A model generated the notes under the pieces. The model did not search any database and was not told where the DNA came from. It saw only the letters and a program-made list of their open reading frames with translations. From Prorocentrum cordatum (taxonomy: Eukaryota > Sar > Dinophyceae > Prorocentrales > Prorocentraceae), in assembly GCA_963575745.1 (NCBI GenBank), contig CAUYUJ010016294.1, forward strand, positions 492,157 through 556,156: a DNA stretch of 64,000 nucleotides, in the 5' to 3' direction. The position numbers were made by a program, and so were the translations under genes. This document shows positions 34,801-41,644 of this stretch, piece by piece (the stretch's first letter is position 1; each line of letters opens with the position of its first letter).

Positions 34801-35044
34801 CCTGAAGTCCAAGATATTTTGGGCAGTCCAGGAGGCGGTGAATAAATGGGCGCCTGAGAACCAAGCGGGGCCACCCGCGACACCGCCACCACCACCAAGC
34901 TACACGGGCGGAGGTTCGTCGGACTCTGCGGGGCCAACCCGCGTGGAGATCGTGAGCGTAGCCGCACCAGCGACTCCTGCGGAGCCATCCGCTAACAGCA
35001 TGCCCCCGAGTCAGACGGCAACGTGGTCACACGACCGCCGCTGA
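25814..35044 (+). CDS. Retrotransposon ORF1: gag, CCHC knuckle, Tpt1/KptA-like domain, RING-H2, protease
   Basis: About 3076 residues from the ATG at 25814 (inside the LTR) to UGA at 35042. In order: hydrophobic segments at about residues 48-66 and 169-191; a gag-like helical region (about 215-400); a basic stretch (about 540-620); a zinc knuckle C-x2-C-x4-H-x4-C (627-640); acidic and proline/alanine-rich linkers; a Tpt1/KptA RNA 2'-phosphotransferase-like domain (about 1605-1870); a RING-H2 finger (about 2408-2461); and a retroviral-type aspartic protease motif LDIGSNVNIIG with its aspartate at about 2737. Linkers carry many Ala-Gly-Pro-Pro-Ala peptides encoded by the hairpin motif described separately. 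Gag and protease roles are standard for copia; those of the Tpt1-like and RING domains in the element are unknown. The first ATG is chosen because the frame is open from there. A later start after the hydrophobic region is possible. Confidence 0.9.
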   Translation: MPILSFTPDPMLRLALLLMRYEPKPGIWQRLKRNTYLSLPACFRLGSGAGYTLVWLALALIPVIHGTTWWTTTTVEYHVAPALRGAEPVRDRASGATRELETLSPTSLRYFTPDFHQMPIGNSIENVVTLRGYPQRGHLHPVPVRRLTATTPEPDKPQPKPITEAEMHMHWIKITIFGILWVIMGCAVGYMRQGMDDTRTTGPSWDPAGTTPFREYVREVHAWLNVTSGNMTPPQQAAALQRGLQGLARRIAMQVPSQIINYGVTVNGQPTDAVTYILYLLSTKFENLEDERQLNSGTALIDFRVERGERIDSVLARFEMARDEANSVGFVIPNFQILTLILFRALGVGASRAQHLLEPFNHQMPRTQADYDRLLTRMRNYGHVAERSPGNIAGIFTGHHSHAGVYATTAGSPAGPGEPNPWADPADMPNEATALLGQTGQASAEAAEANAWSNYSPGAAYTASPPSGTTLWGQAESSAQGSQPPSPFESGTDTDTSSDDEHNGIVSAGNDYPADDTHLSEQQRAEAAFMAYRKSKRRWRRFMKKPVRKVRRAVRRHFKRFGKGRGKGGRRRRMHGRGITAFLTSLTDMAFEEVLIGGKGRGHRRTSGKGKGRRGNPRDASGNTMKCHTCGSTEHLRDQCPKGKGKGSVHLAQNSFMDDIDYIDYEFYVNPEAAPAAGSSTYYVMARYAEATVALEDYAVTLFDEFHGWDEVDEVAYNAWFGLPAGPPAGDEVSEAETVPATEEELTAVLAPQVIGMPLLPNPSWAGSEAGDADDEMRGHPAYSDSEEAEEDYKDMLQEQVSEAIRLLSAPAHQQITMNELLSHPGAARLRPYLDSDMSASQMLTALQALAGSPAEETPDATAGPPAWSMDVFMQGCDQMDINDLTMEQLNDIGYFRSPYQNVFMVQDSSEDSEDMRYAKRDRRPSPPRDSEHDDQRPMARGSASAGPARRRSRSAPRRPTHDESGYPYSTEHSVGVSAQHVPDWYIKWYPGYSMDTLRHWYSKEYCTKRDETGAIIRTKGGKTKTPEAWDKRAKKQEIINDRKTYRKQVCQCEPFKGHMRRCPMDRPSRSPHHGETPWNWSHGDDAGNVHDPNKEVPGGGKRITEADRVPMTEEVANVVRENWVQLPNDHRLKEWNRRFHEEAGSPAGSSKEAGSPAGSSKEAGSPADEAPAAGSADDDWIAVASAAGSAAGTDHTELNEEWAAEDGSENPFPDGCACWYYSSSAQKWFCTRVIYRHENGKYKLAIKGTADIDQMRQVIHDHGQPEGPPRDPPGPQPGKGSRPPPRPKADSSSSPTPAKRHPSKSPEGTHGRAKARGIAKTDDPEPADPPGLSVTERKKAFAGPSTPMPPATQGDVKDEVRDKPQAAFRGDWTPTLHQPRLAPRPGSARMKAQPKPEAGMRSVRAEAAAKAKEDKGSAGPPAKAAPAVAAGTPAEGTLSREERFRVLKEFGDQQKLTDDAAADEGHPNPGAESSAGAASPAAGSAGPPVKAPPAALAGPPAHGQPVMSVLRNIPLGAIEYWQGIEGKGPKRTINPRVTPDDTDRYEVINCPDRRNFECRNDWERERQTVGNMLRDRPPLRVAQHKAELLKVMERFGMDPTLPREGQMTKVSIWFSTALRHSPYWKDGFSRHFEKISTFDPYDGWVVVDDLLTNWTENDQWKGDREMHEVLIKGRPHTSYVYWVLLNCCEMIDHHGMQKGRLQMKCVEDSMLLPPRFRPKARRPQYFIRATNGHSSPGIHCPESLYKPITTWMKEPDDPVYFIHGTQWEYVKDILANGLSCLAQDNPKRKGGRQFVHGCPYLPGDPRIQSGIRPDSEVLIFCSINKMLSSGFSLWRSANDIVMTRGHDGRIPPDHILQIVSIAKYRVGEAWSNPLAYDKSRRRGQPADRIRTDDYLPLKMCDRTLGVMEDHAMYLKGWTKTDGRPFNLVMTEQDVAPRPYDTQTVLMMNAQEDEVMPEAGPPAGAGTPAVDTSDGSWQQVVTPVATVASPWRPDQQSWVQALNSHLTSADVSGLTDQLYRADPWAVHTGIQDAQQRNLRPPAGPPGVLGPQPQRPPQQAGGARFVPMGGSDGGSPFRTPPSETSENSLWQRLQAIRGNPALAAALQATTPFGTPRGSEGGVAAGTPAERTPAESLAHAGPPADGQQGSDYERRAANLRAQATFLQQQADRVPSLLRNRNIDVTNHGDFRPLWSWTSEDAPNADPTNPYRQVFIPGIASHPIYGWDNHGPAEAQAMDAPMYPEYYAQMNNTPMIAGPPANEYTRNLANEMFRLQFTRAVDAQSMPHYAYMPTPTDPETVVQPAGLAVPAAMGSMPDYIRDVHNTQQAILASRQQARDNARLRQQRAIQRRIERETQAGTPADAGPPAERTDRRPPPTPYREGETTFERQARTRPDVPAPVISDYNFTQCPICMDTYEMGTTVWRLACGHFFHDICWDRVAQQHVRNQRPGAPNEAPCAVCRGPGIITARFPYAGQRDAESEQARQQERYVADAREMRRLREAVEALEARAAHSAEPSARAPAAQASPWPAPEQGIQMPILPTLRAQEPPAAGPPAEAAPAAKAGPPANGPPNPGFLRAMEANIRRSGRSGGGTRRPTGSSRTSRVASPVSARSRASAESAEAAQFHTTFMIDTKGLTYARDDTDTLPPGGEWMSTLSANYWVLEQEPITVEERRQYEQMWCTELTMSQWVLEQRLLKGTLGSQITYHTDDHGTMALAARNGTFFPDEDGLPCISFMLDIGSNVNIIGANTARTFQEAMARYNHRPAICTLSKTLYINGVGEGAAICRKMGNFKIGVQYANEASPRIEEYASNIAEGSGANLPAIWGLGAMEARDTIIVLKPGYQKVIFPSGDYTLKLGRGAKVLRAKKTPSGHLAIPCGLYDGAKSQTVTNTFTIRSSRDGYTETESEEDPVNAGSPAGVGAGPPAGVSAGPPAETTAGQPATGQSMTVTTDTYIVEPYLDKQLLEDTTRLIVDRTLNSWWEGQQCPEGTWPHMKDALKSKIFWAVQEAVNKWAPENQAGPPATPPPPPSYTGGGSSDSAGPTRVEIVSVAAPATPAEPSANSMPPSQTATWSHDRR
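25948..25959 (+). other. Primer-binding site (initiator tRNA-Met type)
   Basis: TGGTAGCGGAGC directly follows the 5' LTR. It complements the 3' end of a tRNA ending GCTCCGCTACCA, which differs by one stem position from the animal initiator tRNA-Met 3' end (complement TGGTAGCAGAGC). Copia elements generally prime from initiator tRNA-Met. It is translated as part of ORF1. Confidence 0.75.
27692..27733 (+). other. CCHC zinc knuckle (nucleocapsid-type)
   Basis: Encodes CHTCGSTEHLRDQC, a canonical C-x2-C-x4-H-x4-C gag knuckle that binds the element RNA during packaging. It is preceded by a Lys/Arg/Gly-rich stretch typical of nucleocapsid regions. Confidence 0.95.
30625..31420 (+). other. Tpt1/KptA-like RNA 2'-phosphotransferase domain inside ORF1
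   Basis: The family motifs appear in order with usual spacing: ALRHSP (Arg1620-His1621), DGWVVVDDLL, FIRATNGHS (Arg1729), FIHGT then DILANGLS (His1764), and RQFVHG (Arg1793). In Tpt1/KptA the Arg-His pair plus two further arginines form the catalytic tetrad, and all four are present. The family removes the 2'-phosphate left by fungal/plant-type tRNA ligation, transferring it to NAD+ with ADP-ribose 1''-2''-cyclic phosphate as product; some members ADP-ribosylate nucleic-acid ends. Its length (about 265 residues) is slightly above the 180-230 usual for the family because of insertions. Domain identity is from motif reading only; activity is inferred. Confidence 0.8.
33035..33196 (+). other. 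RING-H2 finger inside ORF1
   Basis: CPICMDTYEMG, then LACGHFFHDICW, then CAVC gives C-x2-C-x14-C-x-H-x2-H-x2-C-x21-C-x2-C, the C3H2C3 RING-H2 pattern of E3 ubiquitin ligases. It is followed by a short, possibly coiled Arg/Glu/Ala-rich segment. RING domains are not a standard part of copia polyproteins. Confidence 0.85.
34010..34080 (+). other. Aspartic protease active-site motif
   Basis: FMLDIGSNVNIIGANTA has the D-[TS]-G-like triad in the form D-I-G, flanked by hydrophobic strands as in retropepsins, with a second conserved glycine region near LPAIWGLGAM about 85 residues later. Ile in place of Thr/Ser is unusual but occurs in retroelement proteases. Confidence 0.75.
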
Positions 35045-35076
35045 CGGGGGCAGGCGGGCGCGCCGGCGGCGCTCGC
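35042..35076 (+). promoter_or_regulatory. Candidate stop-codon readthrough signal (UGA-CGG plus stem-loop)
   Basis: UGA (35042-35044) is followed by CGG, the type II readthrough context known from plant viruses. After a 9-nt spacer, GCGGGCGC (35054-35061) can pair with GCGCTCGC (35069-35076), giving eight pairs with one G-U around a 7-nt loop. The frame stays open on both sides: 67 sense codons from 35045 to the first ATG of ORF2, most with a protein-like sequence. This supports a gag-pol product made by readthrough. The alternative is a simple nonsense mutation in a once-continuous ORF. Confidence 0.7.
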
Positions 35077-38000
35077 TTGCGAAGAGAAGCCGAATACCGG
35101 CCTCCTCGCGACATACGTTGGCCGCGCTGAGGCCCGAGAAGAAAAATATCATTCAAAATGTCTCGTCATCGAAGATATTCGCACAGCTTGCGCTGAACTC
35201 CGAACCCGTGGATATATATGCGACCGGATTACCCATAATGAGGTAATGACTTCAACTGGAACACAGTATTTGGGAAATTTGTTGGCAGGAGACTACAATA
35301 TGTTGTGGGTGGCCACACCCTCTGATTGGTACGTTCGTACTCCAGGAAAGAGGGCGGGACCACATTATCAACGTATACAAAATCTCCTGATCAAAGCGCG
35401 TGCTCTGAGAATGCAGATAGTTATCCTGGGGCCACCCGGGTATTTCTGGAAACAGGGTCCGATCAAAGATGTTATCGAAGATTTGAAGCTAAGCATTATA
35501 CGAATCAGACTCTGTCATTTCGGTATCAAGTTTGACCGATCCAGTAAATATCCCAGTGGTTCTTATATACAAGTTGCTACATCTTGTCCTCATATACCGA
35601 TAAACTTATGGAAATGTACTTGTGGATCACACAAGGAGCATGATTTGGATTGGTATGGCCAAGATCAGCAACGTGCCGAGTTTCGGTATAAAACTTTGGC
35701 TATTATTATTGCACGCTTCCTTGATCAACTCGATAAAGCCAACATGATCAGGAATGAGCGGAGTGCGGTACACCTCAGTGTGTGTACACGCGTTGACAAA
35801 AAGGTCAGACACTACGTCCAATGTCCACAAAAGGGCCCTCAATGGGACCATGTGGTTCGTAGGGTCACGACCGACCTGGACACGAACAAGATCGTTCAAG
35901 ATATCAGAATCCAGGATCAGCCAACTGGGTACAATTATGTAGCTCCATTACCTGATGGGGTTACAAACATCAGTACTCGGCTATACTGGGAGCCTCCGGC
36001 TCCAGTTCTTCATGGCAATGGTGAGTCGCGAAGGCCACGCCCAAAGCGTGTGACGATCGTCGACGACGATCGATCTCCTCCCCCTTCGATTGAGCGTTGC
36101 CAAACGCGACCCACCAACAACCTTCCTGAAATTCCGCCATTTCCTGACTTAACAGCGGATTCCTCCGCAGCGGATCTCTCCGCGGAAACTGCGTTGCCCA
36201 CTGATGCCAGGATAAAACAGAAAGAAAAGCAGAAAGCTGACAAAGAAGCCGGCATCAAACCGAAGAAAGTCCCGAAGAAAGTGGAAGACGGTAACGACGA
36301 CTGTGGAGAGGACCTCAAAGGGCTTGACTGCTCCACATATTTCAACGACGTTCCTCTTGACGACTCGGACTCGGACAGCGAATCAGAGGACATCTTCATG
36401 ATGTTACCGGCGGGGCAACCCGCTGACTCACATGCTGATGTCTTCTCGATGGTCCAGTCATTATGCTACGGCAGAAACAATCAAGTGGACATGCTTGAAT
36501 TATGTGGGGGCAAGGGTGGTATATCCATATTAGCCTTCAAGAGGGGACTCTCGTCAGGCGGGAACCTTGACAAGATATCTATGGTTGACCTTGGAAACTC
36601 GGAAGTACAAAGAGCAGTCCTCCACTACCTCAAGACTTGCTTTGTCAAGATCACGATTCTGCAGCCAAGCTGCAGAACTACTGGACTTCCCTCCTATTTC
36701 AACGCACAGGTCAATCATGATACGTGGCTTAAACACCACAAAGAGGACCTGCCTCACATCACGTTCTGTGGAACAGTCGCTCTATTACAAGACGACCTAA
36801 GACGTTTCTTTCTCAGGGAACAACCAATGGGCACGTGGGTGGATGAGATCCAGCCATGGAAGGAACTGGCACAACGCAAGGTCACTTGCCAAACGATTAT
36901 TGATCAGTGCACGACTGGTCTCAAAGATTCATTTGGACAATACATCCGCAAGCCAACACAGATGATGGCAAACAAAGAAGAGTTGTTGGCACCTTTCAGA
37001 GGCAAGCGTTGTCCAGGTAATCATGTGCACGCCAATGCTTGTAATAAAGAACTAGCAAGGGCGGCACAGTATACCTACAGAATGCAGTCACTGATCGTTG
37101 ATGCGGTGCAAATCGCCAAAGACCTGTTTGCTTACGGTCGCGATCCATTCGCGAATCGTGAACGCAGCTATGCGTTCGTAACAAACAGTGCTGGCTACGA
37201 CTTGGACGACCCAACAATCCGGAGACACCCAAACGGAGAAATCTGGCGACCACCACCTGGCGGTCTTGGGTGCCCTGGCTGTGTGGACAACAACTACAAG
37301 CAATCACCAAAGCACAGCAGGGATCCGAAGATGTGTCGGTGGTATGATGTTGAACCGTATTACTGGGACTGTCCAAGCTGTAAGAAGGAATATCAGAAGA
37401 GCAATCCTCACCACACCAAGATATCTGGCCAATGCAGATTCGCCGAAAAATGGAAGCTGCCAGATAACTTTGGCCAGCCGCGCCCGGCGGGGCAAGCCGC
37501 TCCTGCGGCGCCAGCCGCGGAAGCGGCTCCAGCCGCAGAAGCGGCGCCAGCCGCAAAAGCGGCGCCGGCCGCGAGAGCGCGCATACGCGCGCCTAGGCCG
37601 CCACGGCCTGGTGAGGGCGATCCAACCGCAGGCGCCAGCAGCCATGACATCACCAGAGCCGACGGGGCTAATGGTGGCAACAGTGGCGCTGGCAGCTCTG
37701 ACGATCACCGTAGACTGCCACAAGTTGCAGCAAGGCGCGGACGCATGGAGGGAGGAGATCCTCCACCACCGCCGCAGCCTCAAGCAGAGCCGAGGCCAAG
37801 GCCAAGGCTCCCTGATTGGACTCGCTTCGACGTTCAGCTCAGCCTCCAAAACCTGCGCAGCTTCGACCCAGCTGTAGTGCAGCGAGAACTCCGCAAACTC
37901 CACCTGAGATGGTTTCATGCCAAGGAGCCAAAAATGCGGATGATTCTAACCAAGGTTGGTCTGGGTGAAACCCGTTTGAGTCTGATCAAAGGCATTTGTG

Positions 38001-41000
38001 ACTCGTGTAGAGAATGTCGAGCCTGGGACAAACCAGGCAACACGGTGATGCCTTCTGTGTCACTGCCAGGACGTTTCAACGAGGAAGTCGAATGTGATCT
38101 TTTCTTTTACAAACAGGAACATATTGTTTTTCACATCATCGACCGTTGTATTCGCTGGGCAGCTGGCACAGAGATTCCTGATAAAGCCATGCATACTGTT
38201 CTCGATGCCTATCATACGACTTGGATGCAACATGGCCCTGCTAAAATCTTATACTCCGATGGGGAAGGAGCACTGAATAATGATACAGCAAAGGCCATCC
38301 TTAAGGCTAAGGGAACAGAGCTTCGTATTCGAGCGCGTGGCCAACACGCTACAACTATCGAAGCTAGGAACGGCATCCTGCGACACCTCTTACACGTGAT
38401 GGGAGAAGAATTGAATAGATTAAATATTCCTCTCAATTTCACTCGTCTCTTACATGAAGCCTTGTTTGCCAGCAACGCATTTACCTTCTACAATGAAGTG
38501 TCTCCGTACAATGCGCTGTATGGCAGACAACCAGCTATGCTTCCCGATTTCCCTGTCTTGGATCATGATCAGTCCGCTGAATCATCAGATCACTCAAGGG
38601 AGGAAACAATCAGGAGGGTTAGTCTGGAGGCAATCACGCAGGCCACTGCGGTTGCCAAGACGAACAGGGCTCTCCGTACGAAGACTACTGCTACGGGTGA
38701 ATTTCACTACAAAGAGGGAGATCTCGTGGACTATCATCGCCCGACCACCACGAAAGACGACTGGGGTGGATGGAGTGGTCCATACCCGGTCATCCGCAAC
38801 GAACCTGACCGAGGCCAGGTCATCGTGAAGGTCGGCAGTCGCGAAGTGCGAGTACAGTATCCTGACACACGACACACACTGTACATCGAAGCACTTATGG
38901 TCCGCGAGATAGGATCGGACAATACGGCCCTTCGGACAGTATTGGCCTTTATTGCCGGTCTGCCAGCGGGGAAACCCGCCATGACTTTCGGATATCTACC
39001 AGCGAAACAGGGTCGGCTGCAGATGACTGCTGCGAGCCGACTTTCGCCTAAGGTGCACTTGGCTCTTCAGTACCTCATACGCAACTACTTTCGTATTGAA
39101 AACGTTGTTGCTGTACGACTTGCCAAGAGCCTGACGAAGTTGCCTGCTGCACCCTATGCAGACAGCTGTACACTAGTGCACTATGATAATGATGTGACCC
39201 CTGGTTTTCATTACTATGAAGCTGATGGCACTGCCTTGAACATCTATGACATCACAGGATCTACACACTCACGCATCATCCAGTGTCTTAAATCCAGGAA
39301 GCCGTCTGCTGGATTTGACCAAGACCTCACTAAGTTTGAGGAACTCGCTGATGGTCCACCACCAAGCGAATCACCTCCAGCAGCTGCTCCTGAGGAGCCT
39401 CCTACGGATAACGATGGTCGGCTCCCGACCATCATAGAGGAAACAGAAGAAGATCTGGATGCTTTTGTCTTGAAGTCGTGGTATGCTGAACTGATGGATG
39501 ACAGAACACTCCTTGAAGCTGACACAGAGGAAGTCATGCATACAGTTCCCACATACATGACAGACACACAGTGTGTGTTAGTCTCTACGACCTGTGAAGA
39601 TGTGCAAGGCCACTTGCCGGAGCGGGGTCACCCGCCAGGATACGACATGGACACTTCTTACTACGTTCCTTTATGCTCCACGGATCCGGATAGCAAATAT
39701 GATCTGGACTCCGATGAGCACGGGAAGTACATCGAGCTCTGCTTCACAGCAGACATGTCCAAAGTCGTCCTGTCCGAGCAGCAACACCGATTGTTGGATG
39801 ACAGCAGCGTCACAACTATGCGAGTATACGTTAGCGCTGCCTCCAAACGTGCCGTGGTCGTCAAGGAAGACGATCTACTCACGAAGGCCGACATCCAAGC
39901 AAATCCGGTCAAAGTTTCCAAAGCCCTCTACACAGAATTGAAGACTTGGCTTGACAACAAATGCTTCCAGATGACTGACTTAAGCAAGGCGTCTAACATC
40001 ATGACGTCACGCTACGTATACAAATGGAAGTTTGTCAAGAACGAAAAGGGCGAAATGGAAAGGACGATCAGGTTACGCTTGGTACTCCGTGGCTTCATGG
40101 ACCTTGAAGCCTTTGATGTCGAAACCTTCTCTGGCACGGCAAGGAGGTCAAGCCAGAGACTGCTCGCAAGTTCTGCTGCATGCAACAAAGCTTGGATCAT
40201 CGCTTCCCTGGACATCAACATGGCTTTCTTGAAGGGACTGACCTATGGCGAGCTCGCCGCGGCAACGGGCGAGAAAGAGCGTGTGGTGTGCTTCACACTA
40301 CCACCTGGGTCAGCAGCTGTCCTTCGCACACTGCCAGGCTTTGAGTCATATGACGAATCAAAGCATTGTCTCCGGTGTCTGAAACCGGGGACGGGCACGA
40401 AGGATGCTCCCAGGGCATTCTCGCTGAAGCTCAGGTCCATCACTAGGAGCTTTGGGCTACAGCCTACTTCATACGACGAAGAGTTCGAGATGAGCCCAAA
40501 CCTCTTGACAGCCAAGCACGTTGATGACATCAATATGACTGGGAAGGAAGAGGCTATTGACAAGTATGTCAAGTGTGTTGAAGATACGTTTGGGAAGTGC
40601 AAACTGAACAAGCACACATACACAAACTGTGCCGTTCGGTACAACAAGACCGATGATGGGAGCGTCACTCTCGATCAGGACGAATACATCAAACAGCTTC
40701 GTCCTATCACACATCCAGAACTCACAGGAGCTGATCCTGAGAGCAAAGCGACAAAGACGATTTCTGATATGTTCGTCAGTCTTCGTGGCGCTCTAGCCTA
40801 TGCGTTGATCACGCAGGTATGGCTGATGGTCTATGTTGTCTCACTACAACGTATCCAGGAACCGACAAACATCCAGGTACGACGACTAAACGCGGTTACC
40901 AGAAAGCTACAGGCAGGTCCGAAGAAGATCGTGTATCAAGCTATGACCCCAACAGGAGAAGTCGACCTGCATAGCGATTCTGGCTATCGTCGTCTCAACG

Positions 41001-41644
41001 GAGATGAAGACGACGAAGTCAAAGGCTATGGTATCCGCGGGGCTAACCTGCTGAGGCGTGGCCACACGCAAGCGGGGAAACCCGTCGTGCACCTGGTGGA
41101 CGCATACTGCAAGTCTCATCGACTGCAGGTGCGTTCGAGCTACTCTGCGGAAACACTGGCAGCAGCCCACAACTTGGAAGACTGCTACCCGACCATTGTA
41201 ACGCTCCACGAGCTACACTCGGGACCATTGACCCCCACACAGTTAAAGAACATATTGGAAATGGGTGGTCTATGTATCAAAGTCACTCTGACTATTGATG
41301 CCGAGTCTGTCTTCAAGTCTTTGTCTAGCAAAGATCTGAAGAAGCCCACAGAATGTACTCTGCTTGGGCACATCAGCTGGATCCGCCAGATGATGGAACG
41401 CGGAATCGTGGAAAGCGTCCAATGGTGTGACACGCGGGATATGACTGCCGATGGTCATACCAAAGGTAGTATTGACCGCGCGTTGCTCCTACAAGTAATG
41501 GCCGGCCAGCAATCCTTCAAGCACGAGCTGAAGAAACATACGCCGTATAGGGCGGGCAGGTCGTCTCAGGACGGCCCTGCCTCCCGAGCCAGCGGGGAAA
41601 CCCGCGGGCAGGTGCGCTTTAGTAGCGAGGAAACTCGCCGGTAG
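35045..41644 (+). CDS. Retrotransposon ORF2: methyltransferase-like modules, integrase, reverse transcriptase, RNase H
   Basis: Same frame as ORF1. Open from 35045; first ATG at 35246 (2132 residues from there, used for numbering). Residues about 1-170: a methyltransferase-like module with GPPGYFW and a C-x-C-x4-H tail. About 413-640: a related module beginning ELCGGKGG (SAM-binding motif I-like). About 740-790: Ala-rich hairpin-encoded linker. Integrase: His/Cys zinc region about 885-925, catalytic D951, D1005, E1039. Ty1/copia reverse transcriptase about 1550-1800 with D1656 and HVDD (D1760-D1761, where YVDD is usual). RNase H about 1905-2110 with D1911, the acidic residues of SAETLAA and TIDAES, and a final TADGHTKGS. 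Everything needed for copia transposition is present and uninterrupted. The coding-like sequence upstream of the ATG argues that translation enters by readthrough. Confidence 0.9.
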   Translation, partial: RGQAGAPAALACEEKPNTGLLATYVGRAEAREEKYHSKCLVIEDIRTACAELRTRGYICDRITHNEVMTSTGTQYLGNLLAGDYNMLWVATPSDWYVRTPGKRAGPHYQRIQNLLIKARALRMQIVILGPPGYFWKQGPIKDVIEDLKLSIIRIRLCHFGIKFDRSSKYPSGSYIQVATSCPHIPINLWKCTCGSHKEHDLDWYGQDQQRAEFRYKTLAIIIARFLDQLDKANMIRNERSAVHLSVCTRVDKKVRHYVQCPQKGPQWDHVVRRVTTDLDTNKIVQDIRIQDQPTGYNYVAPLPDGVTNISTRLYWEPPAPVLHGNGESRRPRPKRVTIVDDDRSPPPSIERCQTRPTNNLPEIPPFPDLTADSSAADLSAETALPTDARIKQKEKQKADKEAGIKPKKVPKKVEDGNDDCGEDLKGLDCSTYFNDVPLDDSDSDSESEDIFMMLPAGQPADSHADVFSMVQSLCYGRNNQVDMLELCGGKGGISILAFKRGLSSGGNLDKISMVDLGNSEVQRAVLHYLKTCFVKITILQPSCRTTGLPSYFNAQVNHDTWLKHHKEDLPHITFCGTVALLQDDLRRFFLREQPMGTWVDEIQPWKELAQRKVTCQTIIDQCTTGLKDSFGQYIRKPTQMMANKEELLAPFRGKRCPGNHVHANACNKELARAAQYTYRMQSLIVDAVQIAKDLFAYGRDPFANRERSYAFVTNSAGYDLDDPTIRRHPNGEIWRPPPGGLGCPGCVDNNYKQSPKHSRDPKMCRWYDVEPYYWDCPSCKKEYQKSNPHHTKISGQCRFAEKWKLPDNFGQPRPAGQAAPAAPAAEAAPAAEAAPAAKAAPAARARIRAPRPPRPGEGDPTAGASSHDITRADGANGGNSGAGSSDDHRRLPQVAARRGRMEGGDPPPPPQPQAEPRPRPRLPDWTRFDVQLSLQNLRSFDPAVVQRELRKLHLRWFHAKEPKMRMILTKVGLGETRLSLIKGICDSCRECRAWDKPGNTVMPSVSLPGRFNEEVECDLFFYKQEHIVFHIIDRCIRWAAGTEIPDKAMHTVLDAYHTTWMQHGPAKILYSDGEGALNNDTAKAILKAKGTELRIRARGQHATTIEARNGILRHLLHVMGEELNRLNIPLNFTRLLHEALFASNAFTFYNEVSPYNALYGRQPAMLPDFPVLDHDQSAESSDHSREETIRRVSLEAITQATAVAKTNRALRTKTTATGEFHYKEGDLVDYHRPTTTKDDWGGWSGPYPVIRNEPDRGQVIVKVGSREVRVQYPDTRHTLYIEALMVREIGSDNTALRTVLAFIAGLPAGKPAMTFGYLPAKQGRLQMTAASRLSPKVHLALQYLIRNYFRIENVVAVRLAKSLTKLPAAPYADSCTLVHYDNDVTPGFHYYEADGTALNIYDITGSTHSRIIQCLKSRKPSAGFDQDLTKFEELADGPPPSESPPAAAPEEPPTDNDGRLPTIIEETEEDLDAFVLKSWYAELMDDRTLLEADTEEVMHTVPTYMTDTQCVLVSTTCEDVQGHLPERGHPPGYDMDTSYYVPLCSTDPDSKYDLDSDEHGKYIELCFTADMSKVVLSEQQHRLLDDSSVTTMRVYVSAASKRAVVVKEDDLLTKADIQANPVKVSKALYTELKTWLDNKCFQMTDLSKASNIMTSRYVYKWKFVKNEKGEMERTIRLRLVLRGFMDLEAFDVETFSGTARRSSQRLLASSAACNKAWIIASLDINMAFLKGLTYGELAAATGEKERVVCFTLPPGSAAVLRTLPGFESYDESKHCLRCLKPGTGTKDAPRAFSLKLRSITRSFGLQPTSYDEEFEMSPNLLTAKHVDDINMTGKEEAIDKYVKCVEDTFGKCKLNKHTYTNCAVRYNKTDDGSVTLDQDEYIKQLRPITHPELTGADPESKATKTISDMFVSLRGALAYALITQVWLMVYVVSLQRIQEPTNIQVRRLNAVTRKLQAGPKKIVYQAMTPTGEVDLHSDSGYRRLNGDEDDEVKGYGIRGANLLRRGHTQAGKPVVHLVDAYCKSHRLQVRSSYSAETLAAAHNLEDCYPTIVTLHELHSGPLTPTQLKNILEMGGLCIKVTLTIDAESVFKSLSSKDLKKPTECTLLGHISWIRQMMERGIVESVQWCDTRDMTADGHTKGSIDRALLLQVMAGQQSFKHELKKHTPYRAGRSSQDGPASRASGETRGQVRFSSEETRR

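Larger units (their letters stand above)
26069..34992 (+). repeat. Dispersed mini-hairpin family within ORF1 (about 41 copies)
   Basis: Five-bp stems with 4-5-nt loops, usually GCGGG-GNNA-CCCGC. Starts of GCGGG/CCCGC copies: 26094, 26203, 27041, 27986, 28144, 28364, 28400, 28649, 29243, 29273, 29303, 30068, 30104, 30305, 31459, 31688, 31706, 32180, 32225, 32879, 32897, 33461, 33497, 34550, 34574, 34598, 34622, 34865, 34928. Compensated stems: GCGGA/TCCGC at 26069, 27236, 30227, 33350, 34979; GCGGC/GCCGC at 27830, 33479. G-U closed variants: 26218, 30086, 32573, 32726. One imperfect copy lies at 32207. Loops seen: GCCA, GTCA, GACA, GCAA, GCTA, TCCC, plus 5-nt GCCAT, GCCAG, GCCAA. Most read as AGPPA-type peptides, but several lie in other phases. 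Three GTCA copies are part of a 30-bp tandem repeat at 29243-29316. Confidence 0.85.
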
